DNA from: Henriciella marina DSM 19595
GTDB taxonomy: Bacteria; Pseudomonadota; Alphaproteobacteria; Caulobacterales; Hyphomonadaceae
Direction of reading: 5' to 3'
Length of the DNA stretch: 64,000 nucleotides
Assembly: GCF_000376805.1 (NCBI RefSeq)
Contig: NZ_AQXT01000002.1
Location: forward strand, 2,666,001 to 2,730,000
The stretch's first letter is position 1. Every line of letters starts with the position of its first letter. Made by a program: the position numbers and the translations under genes. Positions 16,571 to 26,051 of the stretch are shown in pieces. A model generated the notes under the pieces. The model did not search any database and had not been told where the DNA came from. It saw only the letters and a program-made list of their open reading frames with translations.

Positions 16571-17968
16571 TCAAGTCTCCAATGATGAGCTATTTATCTG
16601 CATCCGGTCCGATTCCAAGCTTTCTAGTGCCTTTCTTGGCCAGACCGCCTGCACAATTGCCCCATTTCTTGGTGGAGTCCTGTTGCGTGTGGCAATTCGC
16701 CCACCGGTCCGCTCGATCAAAGTCTTCGCGATGAAGAAGCCGAGCCCCATGTCGCCGCCGTGCAAATGTGCCTCGCCGCGCTGGGACACATAGGGCTCAC
16801 CAAGCTTGGGCATGACATCTGGCGCAAAGCCCGGGCCATCATCGCTGACGGTGACCATGAACTGCTTGTCGGTCCAGCTGGCAACGGTCTTCACCTGGCT
16901 GTCTGCGAAGCTCACCGCGTTCTCGATGAAGGCGCCGAGCGCGTGAAGCACTTCGGGGCTGCGCCGTATAAGCGGAACACGCGCCTCTCCATTTTCACCG
17001 GCAGACCAGGTGACGTTGAGCGCGACGCCGAGGCCCTTGAACGGGGCAGCGGCCTCTTCGACCAGGCTGGATAGCGGCATATTGGCGTGGACGATATCCT
17101 GCGCCTCGCGGGACCGGCTGAGCTGGCCGAGGATGTCACGGCAGCGATCGGCCTGTTCCGCGATCAGGCGGATATCGTCGAAATAGGGATTGGTCTCTTC
17201 GAAGTCTCTTGCGAGTTCCTTGGCGACGAGATGGATCGTGGCGAGCGGGGTGCCGAGCTCGTGCGCGGTCATAGCGGACATGGCGCCCAGCGCAGAAAGC
17301 TTCTGCTCACGCGCCATGACGACGGAAGCCGCATCCATGGCGCGCACGAGGCGGGCCTCATCCTCGCTGAGGCGTACCGACGAAATGGCAAAGAAGAGAA
17401 TACCAAGCAAGAAGGCGGCGAAATGGCCCCACTCGAAAAGGGGTGGCAGGTCGAGGCTATCGCCTGGTCGCCATGGTAGATCAAAGGCAAGCACCGGCAT
17501 GAGGGCCGCGAGCGCGATGGCGACCATGGCGATAATCGCGGAATAGCGTGGCCGCAAACTGGTCGCGGCGACGGTGACGGGCGCCAGAAGAAAAAGGAGA
17601 AACGGGTTGGACAACCCGCCTGTCAGGCCAATCAGCAAGGCAAGCTGGACCGTGTCGAATGTGAGCTGAAGCGCCGCTTCCCAGCCTTTGAGGAGGACCT
17701 GGTCGCGCATGGCGAAGGAAAGAAAGACATTGAGCCAGGCTGACGCCGCAATAACTGTCAGGCAGAGCGCGAGCGGCAGATCAAAGCCAAGGCCAAACTG
17801 TACGAAGAGAACGGCCGCTGTCTGGCCCGCCACGGCAAGCCAGCGCAGGGTGACGAGAGTGCGCAGCCGGGCACGGCCGCGGGCGGCATCGACCCCGGCA
17901 AGACCAGTCGGCAGCAGGCTGTAGAGCGCCTGTTCGATGCCTTCGCGAGAGGCGTGTGTATCGTCCAT
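16571..17968 (-). CDS. regB: RegB/PrrB/ActS-type redox sensor histidine kinase
   Basis: Six membrane helices occupy about residues 30-200, including 'GGLSNPFLLFLLAPV', the quinone-binding G-G-x-x-N-P-F motif of RegB. The H-box 'MTAHELGTPLATIHLVAKEL' and the cytosolic 'ADRCRDIL' follow; its cysteine corresponds to the redox-active residue of RegB. The kinase core ends 'DDGPGF' and 'GDMGLGFFIAKTLIERTGG'. It phosphorylates RegA according to the quinone pool. ATG 17968 is preceded by GGAGAACAAG. The senC-like gene is divergent, echoing the Rhodobacter regB-senC-regA arrangement. Confidence 0.95.
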   Translation of the reverse strand: MDDTHASREGIEQALYSLLPTGLAGVDAARGRARLRTLVTLRWLAVAGQTAAVLFVQFGLGFDLPLALCLTVIAASAWLNVFLSFAMRDQVLLKGWEAALQLTFDTVQLALLIGLTGGLSNPFLLFLLAPVTVAATSLRPRYSAIIAMVAIALAALMPVLAFDLPWRPGDSLDLPPLFEWGHFAAFLLGILFFAISSVRLSEDEARLVRAMDAASVVMAREQKLSALGAMSAMTAHELGTPLATIHLVAKELARDFEETNPYFDDIRLIAEQADRCRDILGQLSRSREAQDIVHANMPLSSLVEEAAAPFKGLGVALNVTWSAGENGEARVPLIRRSPEVLHALGAFIENAVSFADSQVKTVASWTDKQFMVTVSDDGPGFAPDVMPKLGEPYVSQRGEAHLHGGDMGLGFFIAKTLIERTGGRIATRNRTPPRNGAIVQAVWPRKALESLESDRMQINSSSLET

Positions 17969-18057
17969 CTTGTTCTCCGCACCGTTTCTGGCGTGCGACA
18001 TCGTTGCGATGTACCAGTGTCTTGATACATCTGACTGCTCACAGCATACGTAGTCGC

Positions 18058-18702
18058 ATGCGCATTAGATCGACAATTGTCTTTGCAAGTTTCCTTCTCG
18101 CCGCCTGCGGCAGTGCAAGCGACGAGACCCAGACCGCCCAAACAGCCCAGACTGGCGAAAAGGTCAGTGCCGGCGGCCCCGTCGCCGGCTGTACCTCCCG
18201 CGCCTATGACGAGATTGGTGGCCCGTTCGAGCTGACCATGCACACGGGTGAGCGGGTGACAGAGCAGGACTTCATGGGCAAGCCAACGCTTGTCTATTTC
18301 GGTTTTACCTATTGCCCGGACATCTGCCCCGGCACGCTGGTCGCGATCAATAATGCTTATGAGCGACTGCCCGAAGGCATGGAGCACCCGCAGACATTGC
18401 TGATCAGTGTCGATCCAGAGCGCGACACGCCGGAGGCGCTTGCCGACTATGTCTCAAGCAATGCCTTTCCTGACGGGCTGGTCGGCCTGACGGGCACACC
18501 TGAAGAGATTGAGGCGGTCGCAAATGAATTCAGCGCAGCTTTCAACCGGGTCGAAACCCCCGAAAGCGTTGCCGACTACACGATGGATCATACCTCGCTA
18601 ATCTATGTGATGGGCCCGGACTGGAAGCTGAAGACCTTCTTCTCCGAGACGATCAGCAACCCCGATGACATGGCATCCTGCCTGGCGACGATAATCGGCT
18701 AG
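18058..18702 (+). CDS. senC: SCO1/SenC copper-delivery lipoprotein
   Basis: The 214-residue protein begins with a lipoprotein signal ending L-A-A-C (Cys about 17). The thioredoxin-like SCO fold follows with copper-binding CPDIC in 'GFTYCPDICPGTL' and the third ligand His in 'YTMDHTSLIYVM'. 'ISVDPERDTPEALADY' is a family hallmark. SCO proteins load copper into the CuA centre of cytochrome c oxidase. It is divergent from regBA, matching the link between redox control and terminal oxidase assembly. Confidence 0.95.
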   Translation: MRIRSTIVFASFLLAACGSASDETQTAQTAQTGEKVSAGGPVAGCTSRAYDEIGGPFELTMHTGERVTEQDFMGKPTLVYFGFTYCPDICPGTLVAINNAYERLPEGMEHPQTLLISVDPERDTPEALADYVSSNAFPDGLVGLTGTPEEIEAVANEFSAAFNRVETPESVADYTMDHTSLIYVMGPDWKLKTFFSETISNPDDMASCLATIIG

Positions 18703-18769
18703 GAACTGATCAATTGCATTCACCGGACGGGGGGCCTATGTTGCGCTGCAACATGAGGAAGGTGATTTT

Positions 18770-20002
18770 GTGCTTTATTCCCTGGTAGAGATGAACCGCG
18801 CGGCCATGGCGCCGATGCGGCTGCAGGCCAAGGCGGCCGCAGCATTCTGGACGTCCTCGATCAATCCGGCCCGCGACAGTCAGATGGGGCGCTCCATCGC
18901 CGCCGCGGCCAGTGTCTTTGAGCGGGCGACCCGCTATTATGGCAAGCCTGAATGGCAGATCCCGTCGACGGAAATCGAAGGGAAAACGCACATGGTCACG
19001 CCGGTAACGGCCTGGTCCTCGCCCTGGTGCCAGCTGGTGCATTTCGAAACGGCAGGCGCGCCTGAAAATCGCCCGGATATCATTATCGTGGCGCCGCTGT
19101 CGGGCCACTATGCGACGCTCCTGCGTGGCACGGTCGAAGCTTTCCTGCCGACGCACAATGTCTACATCACCGACTGGACCGATGCGCGCATGGCGCCGGT
19201 CTGGTTTGGCCGGTTCGATCTCGATGATTATATCGATCATATCCGTGACATGCTGGGCTTCCTTGGCGCAGGCGCGCATGTCCTTGCTGTCTGCCAGCCC
19301 GGCCCGCCCGTGCTTGCTGCGATCTCGATGATGGCAGAGGACGGGGCTGAGGCGATGCCGGCCACGATGACCTTCATGGGGTCCCCCATCGATGCGCGGC
19401 GCTCGCCGACCGTTCCGAATGTTCTGGCCGAAGAGCGCAGCCTCGACTGGTTCCGATCCAAGATGATCCACACCGTCCCGCTGCCATGGGCAGGGGCTGG
19501 CCGCCGGGTCTATCCGGGTTTTGTGCAGCTCAGTTCGTTCATGCACATGAACTGGGACCGGCACGTCGATGCGCATAACCGCTTCTTCGCGCATCTGGTC
19601 GAAGGCGACGAAGACAGCGCCGACAGGCACGAGACATTCTATGACGAATACCTCTCGGTGCTGGACCTCACCGAGGAATTTTACATCCAGACGATCGAAC
19701 GGGTTTTCCAGAAGGCGCTGCTGGCCAAGGGCGAGTATCGCTACCGCGATGAGCGCCGCGTGCGCCCGGAAGCGATCAGCTCGGTTGGCCTGATGACGGT
19801 TGAGGGCGAGCTCGATGATATTTCGGGCATTGGCCAGACGCAGGCGGCCCATGACCTCTGCACCAACATCCCGGACAAGCTGAAAGAAGACTACGTCCAG
19901 CCGGGCGTCGGCCATTACGGCGTCTTCAACGGCTCAAAATTCCGCAACCAGATCGTGCCACGGGTCATCAAGTTTCAGGCGCACGTCGCGAAGGCGGGCT
20001 AG
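18770..20002 (+). CDS. phaZ: Intracellular polyhydroxyalkanoate depolymerase
   Basis: The 410-residue protein is a PhaZ-type intracellular PHB depolymerase. 'YSLVEMNRAAMAPMRLQAKA' starts it, the nucleophile is the cysteine of 'VLAVCQPGPPVLAA' (a C-x-x-G variant of the lipase box), and 'TVEGELDDISGIGQTQAAHDL' and 'VGHYGVFNGSKFR' carry the Asp and His. It mobilises stored PHB to hydroxybutyrate. The start is GTG 18770 behind GAGGAAGGTG. A 401-residue frame on the opposite strand is a shadow. Confidence 0.95.
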   Translation: MLYSLVEMNRAAMAPMRLQAKAAAAFWTSSINPARDSQMGRSIAAAASVFERATRYYGKPEWQIPSTEIEGKTHMVTPVTAWSSPWCQLVHFETAGAPENRPDIIIVAPLSGHYATLLRGTVEAFLPTHNVYITDWTDARMAPVWFGRFDLDDYIDHIRDMLGFLGAGAHVLAVCQPGPPVLAAISMMAEDGAEAMPATMTFMGSPIDARRSPTVPNVLAEERSLDWFRSKMIHTVPLPWAGAGRRVYPGFVQLSSFMHMNWDRHVDAHNRFFAHLVEGDEDSADRHETFYDEYLSVLDLTEEFYIQTIERVFQKALLAKGEYRYRDERRVRPEAISSVGLMTVEGELDDISGIGQTQAAHDLCTNIPDKLKEDYVQPGVGHYGVFNGSKFRNQIVPRVIKFQAHVAKAG

Positions 20003-20019
20003 AGCCGAGTTTCGACGGT

Positions 20020-20106
20020 TCATCCTTCGACTTCGCTCAGGATGAGGGTTCGCTTGAAAGCATCGCTCCAAAAGACCTCACCCTGAGCGAAGTCGAGGGG
20101 GGGTGA
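20020..20106. repeat. REP family copy C (two facing arms)
   Basis: Arms 20020-20048 and 20076-20106 carry CATCCTTCGACTTCGCTCAG and its near-complement CTGAGCGAAGTCGAGG. They sit between the convergent phaZ and acyl-CoA synthetase genes, replacing a normal terminator. Confidence 0.8.
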
Positions 20107-20128
20107 GCCCGGGCGCGCAAACGCGGAG

Positions 20129-21922
20129 CTAGAACTTCACGCCGCCTGCCGCGATCTTCTTGTAGGTTTCTGGCGTGACCAGCTCATACTTTCCTGTTTC
20201 AGGGTCGGCATACCAGACTTTCTCGCCGGTCGTTTCCGGGTCGAAGCCGGCCTTCACGAGATCGCTTTTGCGGTACTTGAACGTGCTGGTCGTGGTCGCT
20301 TCCTGTTGTTCGCGAATGAACACAGGCACGGCGTATTTCGGCAGGCGGGAGGAGAGCTGGTCGAGCACATCCTTGTAGTCGAGATAGCCGCTCGTTGTGA
20401 TGGAGGCCATGCCTGCCTTGCCATCGGTGCCCGGGATCGGAACGCCGTAGACATTGGCCGTCTCGACACCTGGCACCCCGGCCAGCGCGTCGGCGACCTC
20501 ATTGGTCGAGACGTTCTCGCCTTTCCAGCGATAGGTATCGCCCAGCCGGTCGACAAAATAGATGTAGCCATGGTCGCCCTGGCGCATCAGGTCGCCCGTG
20601 CGGAACCAGGCATCGCCCTCTTCGAACACATCGCGCAGGATCTTGGCGTCAGACGCTCGCTTGTCGTGATAGCCCTCAAACCGGGTCGTTATGTCATTGC
20701 CGATACGCCCAAGGGCCTCGCCTGTTTCTCCGCGACCCGTGCGCAGGCAGCGGCCTTCATCATCGCGCAGCGGCGTTTCGGTTTCCGGGTCGACCTTCAC
20801 GAAGGCGATATGGTCGAAATACTTTGCGGCATAAGGCGGGATGCGTCCACAGGCCCCCGTCTCGCCGTCGAAATTCATCAGCTTCACATTGCCTTCGGTC
20901 GAGCCATAGAACTCGATCATCGTGTCGATGTTGAACCGCGACTTGAACTTGTCCCAGATTTCCGGGCGAAGGCCATTGCCGAACCCCTTGCGGACCTTGT
21001 GCTTGCGCTCCTTGGCATGTGCAGGCTGGTTCAGCAGGTAGCGACAGAGCTCTCCGATATAGACGATGGTGGTTACGCGGAAGTCGGCACAATCATTCCA
21101 GAAGCGGCTGGCCGAGAATTTCTCGCGCAGCAGGACCGAGGCGCCTGTATAGAGCGCGATGCCGACAGCGCAGAGGCCGCCCGTGCCGTGATAGAGCGGC
21201 AGGGTAATATAGACCCGGTCCTTTTCGCCCATATTCAGCGGGGAGATGAAGCTGCGCATCATGTTGCGCACGCGCGCAATCGACATCTTAGCGGCCTTGG
21301 GCAGGCCTGTCGTGCCGGAGGTGTAGAAGTAAAAGCCGATATCGGCATTGGTAAGGTGTGCGCGGTGGCTGCGATCAGGGCGCCCGCACGACTGGCCAGC
21401 CAGTTCAGGACCGAGCGGCGTGCCGACCTCGCCGCCAAGCGTCCAGACCGGCTGGCGGATTTGCACCATCTCCAGCGACCGCATCGCAGCGTCCTGCTGG
21501 GCGCCGGTAATGATCAGCCTTGGCTCAACCGTTTTCAGCGAGTGGACCAGCGCGTCACCGGTCAGATTGGCGTTCACCAGCGCTGTCACGGCCCCAATCT
21601 TCGAAAGCCCATACCAGATCGCGACATAGTCCGGCCGGTTCTCCATGAAGAGTGCGACCGTGTCGCCTGGCTTCAATCCCTGCCCAAGGGCCCAATGGGC
21701 GACCCGGTTGGCCTGCTCGTCCAGTTCACCATAGCTGGTCGTGCGCCCTTCAAAGATGAAAGCGAGATTTTCGCGATAGGAATCGACAGCCGCTTCAAGG
21801 TCATCTGCCAGAAGGTCGGTCGATTCATTCGTAATAGGGTCCAGCCATTTCTTCGCCCGCAACAGGATGCGCACGGTTTTGGCTTCACGCCGAATAGATT
21901 TGATCAGTTCCATCACCATCAA
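20129..21922 (-). CDS. Long-chain acyl-CoA synthetase (FATP-like)
   Basis: The 597-residue AMP-forming enzyme has ATP-binding 'FYTSGTTGLPKAAKMS', 'EFYGSTEGNVKLMNF' and 'FRTGDLMRQGDHGYIYFVDR'. The FATP-type 'DTYRWKGENVSTNEVADAL' C-terminal motif shows closest resemblance to the long-/very-long-chain FATP/FadD group rather than acetyl-CoA synthetases. It activates fatty acids to CoA thioesters using ATP. Several ATGs crowd the start (21922, 21919, 21913). A 582-residue antisense frame is a shadow. It is divergent from tesB. Confidence 0.92.
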   Translation of the reverse strand: MMVMELIKSIRREAKTVRILLRAKKWLDPITNESTDLLADDLEAAVDSYRENLAFIFEGRTTSYGELDEQANRVAHWALGQGLKPGDTVALFMENRPDYVAIWYGLSKIGAVTALVNANLTGDALVHSLKTVEPRLIITGAQQDAAMRSLEMVQIRQPVWTLGGEVGTPLGPELAGQSCGRPDRSHRAHLTNADIGFYFYTSGTTGLPKAAKMSIARVRNMMRSFISPLNMGEKDRVYITLPLYHGTGGLCAVGIALYTGASVLLREKFSASRFWNDCADFRVTTIVYIGELCRYLLNQPAHAKERKHKVRKGFGNGLRPEIWDKFKSRFNIDTMIEFYGSTEGNVKLMNFDGETGACGRIPPYAAKYFDHIAFVKVDPETETPLRDDEGRCLRTGRGETGEALGRIGNDITTRFEGYHDKRASDAKILRDVFEEGDAWFRTGDLMRQGDHGYIYFVDRLGDTYRWKGENVSTNEVADALAGVPGVETANVYGVPIPGTDGKAGMASITTSGYLDYKDVLDQLSSRLPKYAVPVFIREQQEATTTSTFKYRKSDLVKAGFDPETTGEKVWYADPETGKYELVTPETYKKIAAGGVKF

Positions 21923-22050
21923 GGCCCTTGCCTCTGGCGCGTCAGGGTGCAGTCTTTGTTTGCTGCTTATGGCCCGCGCGCCTGTTTTCAGTCACCAGTG
22001 ACAGTGATAGACGCGGCTTGGTTAAGGCCTGATGGGAAAGAAGATCGAAT

Positions 22051-22932
22051 ATGACGGATGCTGTTTCCGGTTTGTTAGACCTCCTCGATGTCGAGCGACT
22101 GGAGGTGGACCTTTTCAGGGGCTTTACGCCCGACGATGAAGCCGACCGGCCGCGCGTCTATGGCGGACAGGTCATCGCGCAGGCGCTGGCCTCGGCCTAT
22201 CGCACGGTTGGCGATGATCGCCACTGTCATTCCCTGCACGCCTATTTTATCAGGCCCGGCGATCCGAAAATTCCGATCGTCTATGAAGTCGACCGCTCGC
22301 GTGATGGCGGCAGCTTCACGACCCGCCGTGTCGTCGCGATCCAGCACGGCCAGCAGATCCTCAACATGACTGCGTCCTTCCACGTCCATGAAGATGGCTG
22401 GGATCACCAGCACGATATGCCGGACGTCAAACAGCCTGATGAGCTGATGTCCCGCCAGCAGCTTGCCGAACAGTTCAAGGACAAGATTTCAGATGACCAG
22501 CTGAAGCACTGGATGCGTCCCCAGCCCTTCGAGATGAAGGAAATCAGCGGTCTCAACCCGTTCAATCCAAAGCCGAAATCGGATGTGAACCATGTCTGGT
22601 TCCGCACCGACGGCAAGGTCGACGCCTCTCCGGCCATGCATCACTGCCTTGTCGCCTGGGCAAGTGACATGAACCTTCTCGGCTCCAGCTTGCGCCCCCA
22701 CGGCCTGCACTGGATCAACAAGGACCTGATGACCGCCAGCCTCGATCACGCCATCTGGTTTCACGCCCCTGTGCGCGCCGATGAGTGGCTGCTCTATGCG
22801 ATGGACAGTCCGAAAGCCGGCAATGGCCGCAGCTTCAACCGCGGCAATATCTTTACCCAGGACGGCCAGCTTGTTGCCTCAACTGTGCAGGAAGGCCTGA
22901 TGCGCAAGCTTAAACCGCGCAAGAAGGATTGA
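22051..22932 (+). CDS. tesB: Acyl-CoA thioesterase II
   Basis: The 293-residue double-hotdog enzyme has 'VYGGQVIAQALASAYRTV', 'HSLHAYFIRPGDPKIPIVYE' and 'FTTRRVVAIQHG' in the first half. 'ASLDHAIWFHAPVRADEWLL' and 'GRSFNRGNIFTQDGQLVAST', with the catalytic Asp region, lie in the second. It hydrolyses medium- and long-chain acyl-CoAs. It is divergent from the acyl-CoA synthetase gene, so both ends of the acyl-CoA cycle share one control region. Confidence 0.97.
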   Translation: MTDAVSGLLDLLDVERLEVDLFRGFTPDDEADRPRVYGGQVIAQALASAYRTVGDDRHCHSLHAYFIRPGDPKIPIVYEVDRSRDGGSFTTRRVVAIQHGQQILNMTASFHVHEDGWDHQHDMPDVKQPDELMSRQQLAEQFKDKISDDQLKHWMRPQPFEMKEISGLNPFNPKPKSDVNHVWFRTDGKVDASPAMHHCLVAWASDMNLLGSSLRPHGLHWINKDLMTASLDHAIWFHAPVRADEWLLYAMDSPKAGNGRSFNRGNIFTQDGQLVASTVQEGLMRKLKPRKKD

Positions 22933-22964
22933 TGCGGCGCGCCTGACGCCCTAGCAGCGGGCGA

Positions 22965-24845
22965 ATGCTGACGATTGACAATCTTACTTACCGAATTCAG
23001 GGCCGCACGCTTCTCGAGGACGCGTCGGCGACGCTGGCGGCTGGCTGGAAAGTTGGCCTCATCGGCCGCAACGGGACGGGCAAGTCCACGCTGCTGCGTC
23101 TGATCCGCGAGTCCGGCGATGAGTTCGACAGCGCCATCCGGATTGGCAAGGCCGCGCGCCTCGGCTGGGTCGCGCAGGAGGTCGAAGCCTCCGACCGCAC
23201 CATCCTGTCCGAAACGCTGAGCGCGCATACCGAACTTGCGCAGCTCATGCATGACTCAGAGACGGTCACTGATCCACAGGAGCTTGCGAACGTCTATGAG
23301 CGGCTGACGGCCATCGATGGCTGGTCAGGCGAGGCACGTGCCGCCTCTATCCTTACAGGGCTTGGCTTCACGCAATCAGATCTGACGCGCGCCTGCCGGG
23401 AGTTTTCCGGCGGCTGGCGGATGCGCGCCGCGCTCGCTGGCGTTCTCTTTGCTGAGCCAGACCTCCTCCTGCTCGATGAGCCGACCAACTATCTCGACCT
23501 CGAGGGCGCGGCCTGGCTTGAGAGCTATCTCAAACAGTATCCGCACACCGTCCTTCTGGTCAGCCATGACCGCGAGCTTCTGAACAATGCCGTGACGCAT
23601 ACGCTGGCGCTCGAGAGCCAAAAGCTCACCGTGCACCCCGGCAATTACGATAGCTGGCAGAAAAAGCGCGCTGAACAGCTGTCCCAGCTCGAAGCCCAGA
23701 AGGCCAAGCAGGACAAGGACCGCGCCCACCTTCAAAGCTTCGTCGACCGGTTCCGTGCCAAGGCCTCAAAGGCGACGCAGGCCCAGTCCCGCATCAAGAT
23801 GCTGGAGAAGATGCAGGAAGTCGTCATCCCGCTGTCAGAGCGCACGCACCCTTTCGAATTTCCTGCGCCCGACCAGCTCGCCTCGCCGCTCTTTGTTCTG
23901 GATGAGGCTGACCTTGGCTATGCCGAGGACAATCCGGTCCTGCGCGGTGTGCATCTGCGCGTCGACAATGATGACCGGATCGCCATTGTCGGGGCGAACG
24001 GGCAGGGCAAGTCGACGCTGGTAAAGTCTATCGCGGGCCGTCTCGGCCTGATCGATGGCAACCGGGTTGCCGCGCCCAAGGTCGAAGTCGGCTATTTCAG
24101 CCAAGACCAGCTCGATGAGCTGAGCATCGGCGACACCGCGCTCGACCATGTCCGGCGCCTGCGCCCCACGGCGACCGATGGACAGGTTCGGTCTATCGTC
24201 GCCAATATCGGCTTCAACCGGGACAAGGCTGAAACCAAGGTCGAAAAGCTTTCGGGTGGTGAAAAAGTCCGCCTCCTGCTTGGCCTGATGGCGCTGAAGT
24301 CGCCGCACATCATGATCCTGGACGAACCGACCAGCCACCTCGACATCGACAGCCGCGAAGCGCTCATTCATGCGCTGAATGACTATGAAGGGGCCGTCCT
24401 TCTCATCACGCACGATGTCTATCTCGCCGAAGCAACGGCTGACCGGCTCTGGCTGGTCAATGAGGGGCGTGCCGCCCCTTATGATGGCGATCTTTCCGAC
24501 TATCGCGCGCTTGTGCTGCAGGCTGATCGCTCGACCGACAAGCAGGCGTCTAAGCAGGCTGAACCGGCAGCACCCGCGGCCCCCAAAAAGTCCGACAGCG
24601 AGATACGCCGCGCGACCGCTGACATCCGCAAGCGCATCTCGGCGGCTGAGCGAGAGCTCGACAAGATCCGCAAGGAGCTTGCGGCCGCCGACGCCAAGCT
24701 TGCCGATGCCAGTCTCTATGACACTGACCCGCAGAAGGCGATTGAGTTGGGCAAGACGCGCGATCGGCTGACAAGGGCGCTCGAAAAGGCCGAAGAGGGC
24801 TGGCTTGAGGCGAGCGAAGCCTATGAGGTCGCTGCCAGCGCCTGA
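22965..24845 (+). CDS. ABC-F family ATPase
   Basis: The 626-residue soluble protein has two ATP-binding cassettes: Walker A 'GRNGTGKSTLL' with 'FSGGWRMRAALAGVLF', and 'GANGQGKSTLVK' with 'LSGGEKVRLLLGLM'. They are joined by a charged linker 'KASKATQAQSRIKMLEKM' (P-site interaction motif) and followed by a C-terminal coiled coil (about 545-620). There are no membrane segments. ABC-F proteins act on ribosomes; the layout is closest to the YheS/Uup type. Substrate state on the ribosome is not inferable. Confidence 0.93.
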   Translation: MLTIDNLTYRIQGRTLLEDASATLAAGWKVGLIGRNGTGKSTLLRLIRESGDEFDSAIRIGKAARLGWVAQEVEASDRTILSETLSAHTELAQLMHDSETVTDPQELANVYERLTAIDGWSGEARAASILTGLGFTQSDLTRACREFSGGWRMRAALAGVLFAEPDLLLLDEPTNYLDLEGAAWLESYLKQYPHTVLLVSHDRELLNNAVTHTLALESQKLTVHPGNYDSWQKKRAEQLSQLEAQKAKQDKDRAHLQSFVDRFRAKASKATQAQSRIKMLEKMQEVVIPLSERTHPFEFPAPDQLASPLFVLDEADLGYAEDNPVLRGVHLRVDNDDRIAIVGANGQGKSTLVKSIAGRLGLIDGNRVAAPKVEVGYFSQDQLDELSIGDTALDHVRRLRPTATDGQVRSIVANIGFNRDKAETKVEKLSGGEKVRLLLGLMALKSPHIMILDEPTSHLDIDSREALIHALNDYEGAVLLITHDVYLAEATADRLWLVNEGRAAPYDGDLSDYRALVLQADRSTDKQASKQAEPAAPAAPKKSDSEIRRATADIRKRISAAERELDKIRKELAAADAKLADASLYDTDPQKAIELGKTRDRLTRALEKAEEGWLEASEAYEVAASA

Positions 24846-24908
24846 AGGTCATAATTCGGCCACGCCGTGCAGGCCTGTTCTGAACTTGGAGTCTTTTCTC
24901 ATCGGGCG

Positions 24909-25745
24909 ATGCTCCGTACCCTGTTTCATCATGGCGGTCAGACCCGTCTCAATGCCGCCAGAAGGGCCCAGACATTGCGCAGATTAGCAAAAGCGCCGGC
25001 TGCATTATGCGCGTCATTGTTCGTGGCGTTCGCTGCGCCCGGCTGCGATGTCGCCTTGCCCGAAGCAAGCGGTGACTATTGCCGCTCCATCACCTTCCGG
25101 TCCCTGCCTTATACGGTTTGCAGCTTCCGCGCCGACCGCGACGATATCCGCCTTTTCTATGCCAATGAGGAAGGCGCCCAGTACCTTCAGTTCGATACGC
25201 TTGTCGCGGATCTCGAAGCGCGCGGCGAGACGCTGGTCTTTGCCATGAATGGTGGCATGTATCATGAGGATCGCCAGCCCGTCGGGTATCTGCGCGCCGA
25301 GGATGGAGACCGCGCCAGCGTGAACACGAATGAAGGTCCGGGCAATTTCCACATGAAGCCGAACGGCGTCTTCTGGCTGGATGGTGCACGGGCAGGCATC
25401 TCCGTGTCCGAGGCCTATCTTGAAGACGGGCGCGAGCCTGATTTCGCCACCCAGTCGGGGCCTATGCTGGTGATTGATGGCGAGATCCATCCGACCATCA
25501 ATCCGGACGGGACCTCGCGCAAGCGCCGCAACGGTGTCGGCGTCAGCGAAGACGGTCGCACGGTCTATTTCGCGATTTCAGATACGCTGGTGACATTCCA
25601 CGATTTCGCCAGCCTCTTCCGCGACCGGCTGGAAACACCTGACGCGCTATTCCTCGATGGGCAGGTGTCGCGCATCTACGCGCCCGCCATGGGACGCGAT
25701 GAGCAGGGCATGGATATGGGGCCTATTGTCGGCGTGGTGGAATGA
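24909..25745 (+). CDS. Phosphodiester glycosidase-like (NAGPA/DUF2233) exported protein
   Basis: After an N-terminal hydrophobic segment ('ALCASLFVAFAAPGC', possible lipobox cysteine), the protein has the NAGPA-type motifs 'LVFAMNGGMYHED', 'NFHMKPNGVFWL', 'FATQSGPMLVIDGEIHP', 'RRNGVGVSEDGRTVYFAIS' and 'DALFLDGQVSRIY'. The family includes the uncovering enzyme that removes N-acetylglucosamine from phosphodiesters; bacterial members likely act on envelope glycans. The start is uncertain (24867 or 24909). The stop overlaps the next ATG by 4 bp. Confidence 0.85.
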   Translation: MLRTLFHHGGQTRLNAARRAQTLRRLAKAPAALCASLFVAFAAPGCDVALPEASGDYCRSITFRSLPYTVCSFRADRDDIRLFYANEEGAQYLQFDTLVADLEARGETLVFAMNGGMYHEDRQPVGYLRAEDGDRASVNTNEGPGNFHMKPNGVFWLDGARAGISVSEAYLEDGREPDFATQSGPMLVIDGEIHPTINPDGTSRKRRNGVGVSEDGRTVYFAISDTLVTFHDFASLFRDRLETPDALFLDGQVSRIYAPAMGRDEQGMDMGPIVGVVE

Positions 25746-25981
25746 AGACGATCACGCTGTCAAATGAGCGCCGCGCCGCGCTGATTGCCGAACTTCAGAG
25801 CCTGTTCTCAACCCAGTTCGATGAAACGCTGAGCGACTTTCGCGCCGGTGAGGTTCTCGATGCCATGCTGAAGACCCTCGCCCCAACCGTCTATAATCAG
25901 GCGGTGGAGGATGTCAGGGCGCATTTCCAGGGCAAGCTCGACGATCTCTCAGGCGAGGTTTACGTCCAGCCAGAAAAATAA
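25742..25981 (+). CDS. DUF2164 protein
   Basis: The 79-residue protein 'ITLSNERRAALIAELQSLF ... YNQAVEDVRAHFQGKL' matches DUF2164, small helical proteins of unknown function. Its ATG overlaps the stop of the glycosidase-like gene (ATGA 25742-25745), so the two are co-translated. Directly after its TAA come two operator-like palindromes. Confidence 0.88.
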   Translation: MKTITLSNERRAALIAELQSLFSTQFDETLSDFRAGEVLDAMLKTLAPTVYNQAVEDVRAHFQGKLDDLSGEVYVQPEK

Positions 25982-26037
25982 ATATGTAACGTTGACGTTA
26001 CATATCGAGACTGTCATATGTCACCTTCGCGTTACAT
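25982..26037. promoter_or_regulatory. Two operator copies (ATGTAAC-N6-GTTACAT)
   Basis: 25982-26005 is a perfect 11-bp inverted repeat (ATATGTAACGT, TG, ACGTTACATAT). 26018-26037 repeats it with one change (ATGTCAC-N6-GTTACAT). The two centres are 34 bp apart, about three helical turns. They lie just before the membrane-protein/XRE gene pair, whose small XRE protein is the likely binder. Binding would repress or autoregulate the pair. Confidence 0.75.
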
Positions 26038-26051
26038 CAGTGGAGAGTGAG

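Noticed and set aside
18710-19915. 401-residue - strand frame
   Set aside because: Antisense to the PHB depolymerase gene.
20306-22054. 582-residue + strand frame
   Set aside because: It is exactly antisense to the acyl-CoA synthetase, has no ribosome site or recognisable motif, and is typical of GC-rich codon-position shadows.
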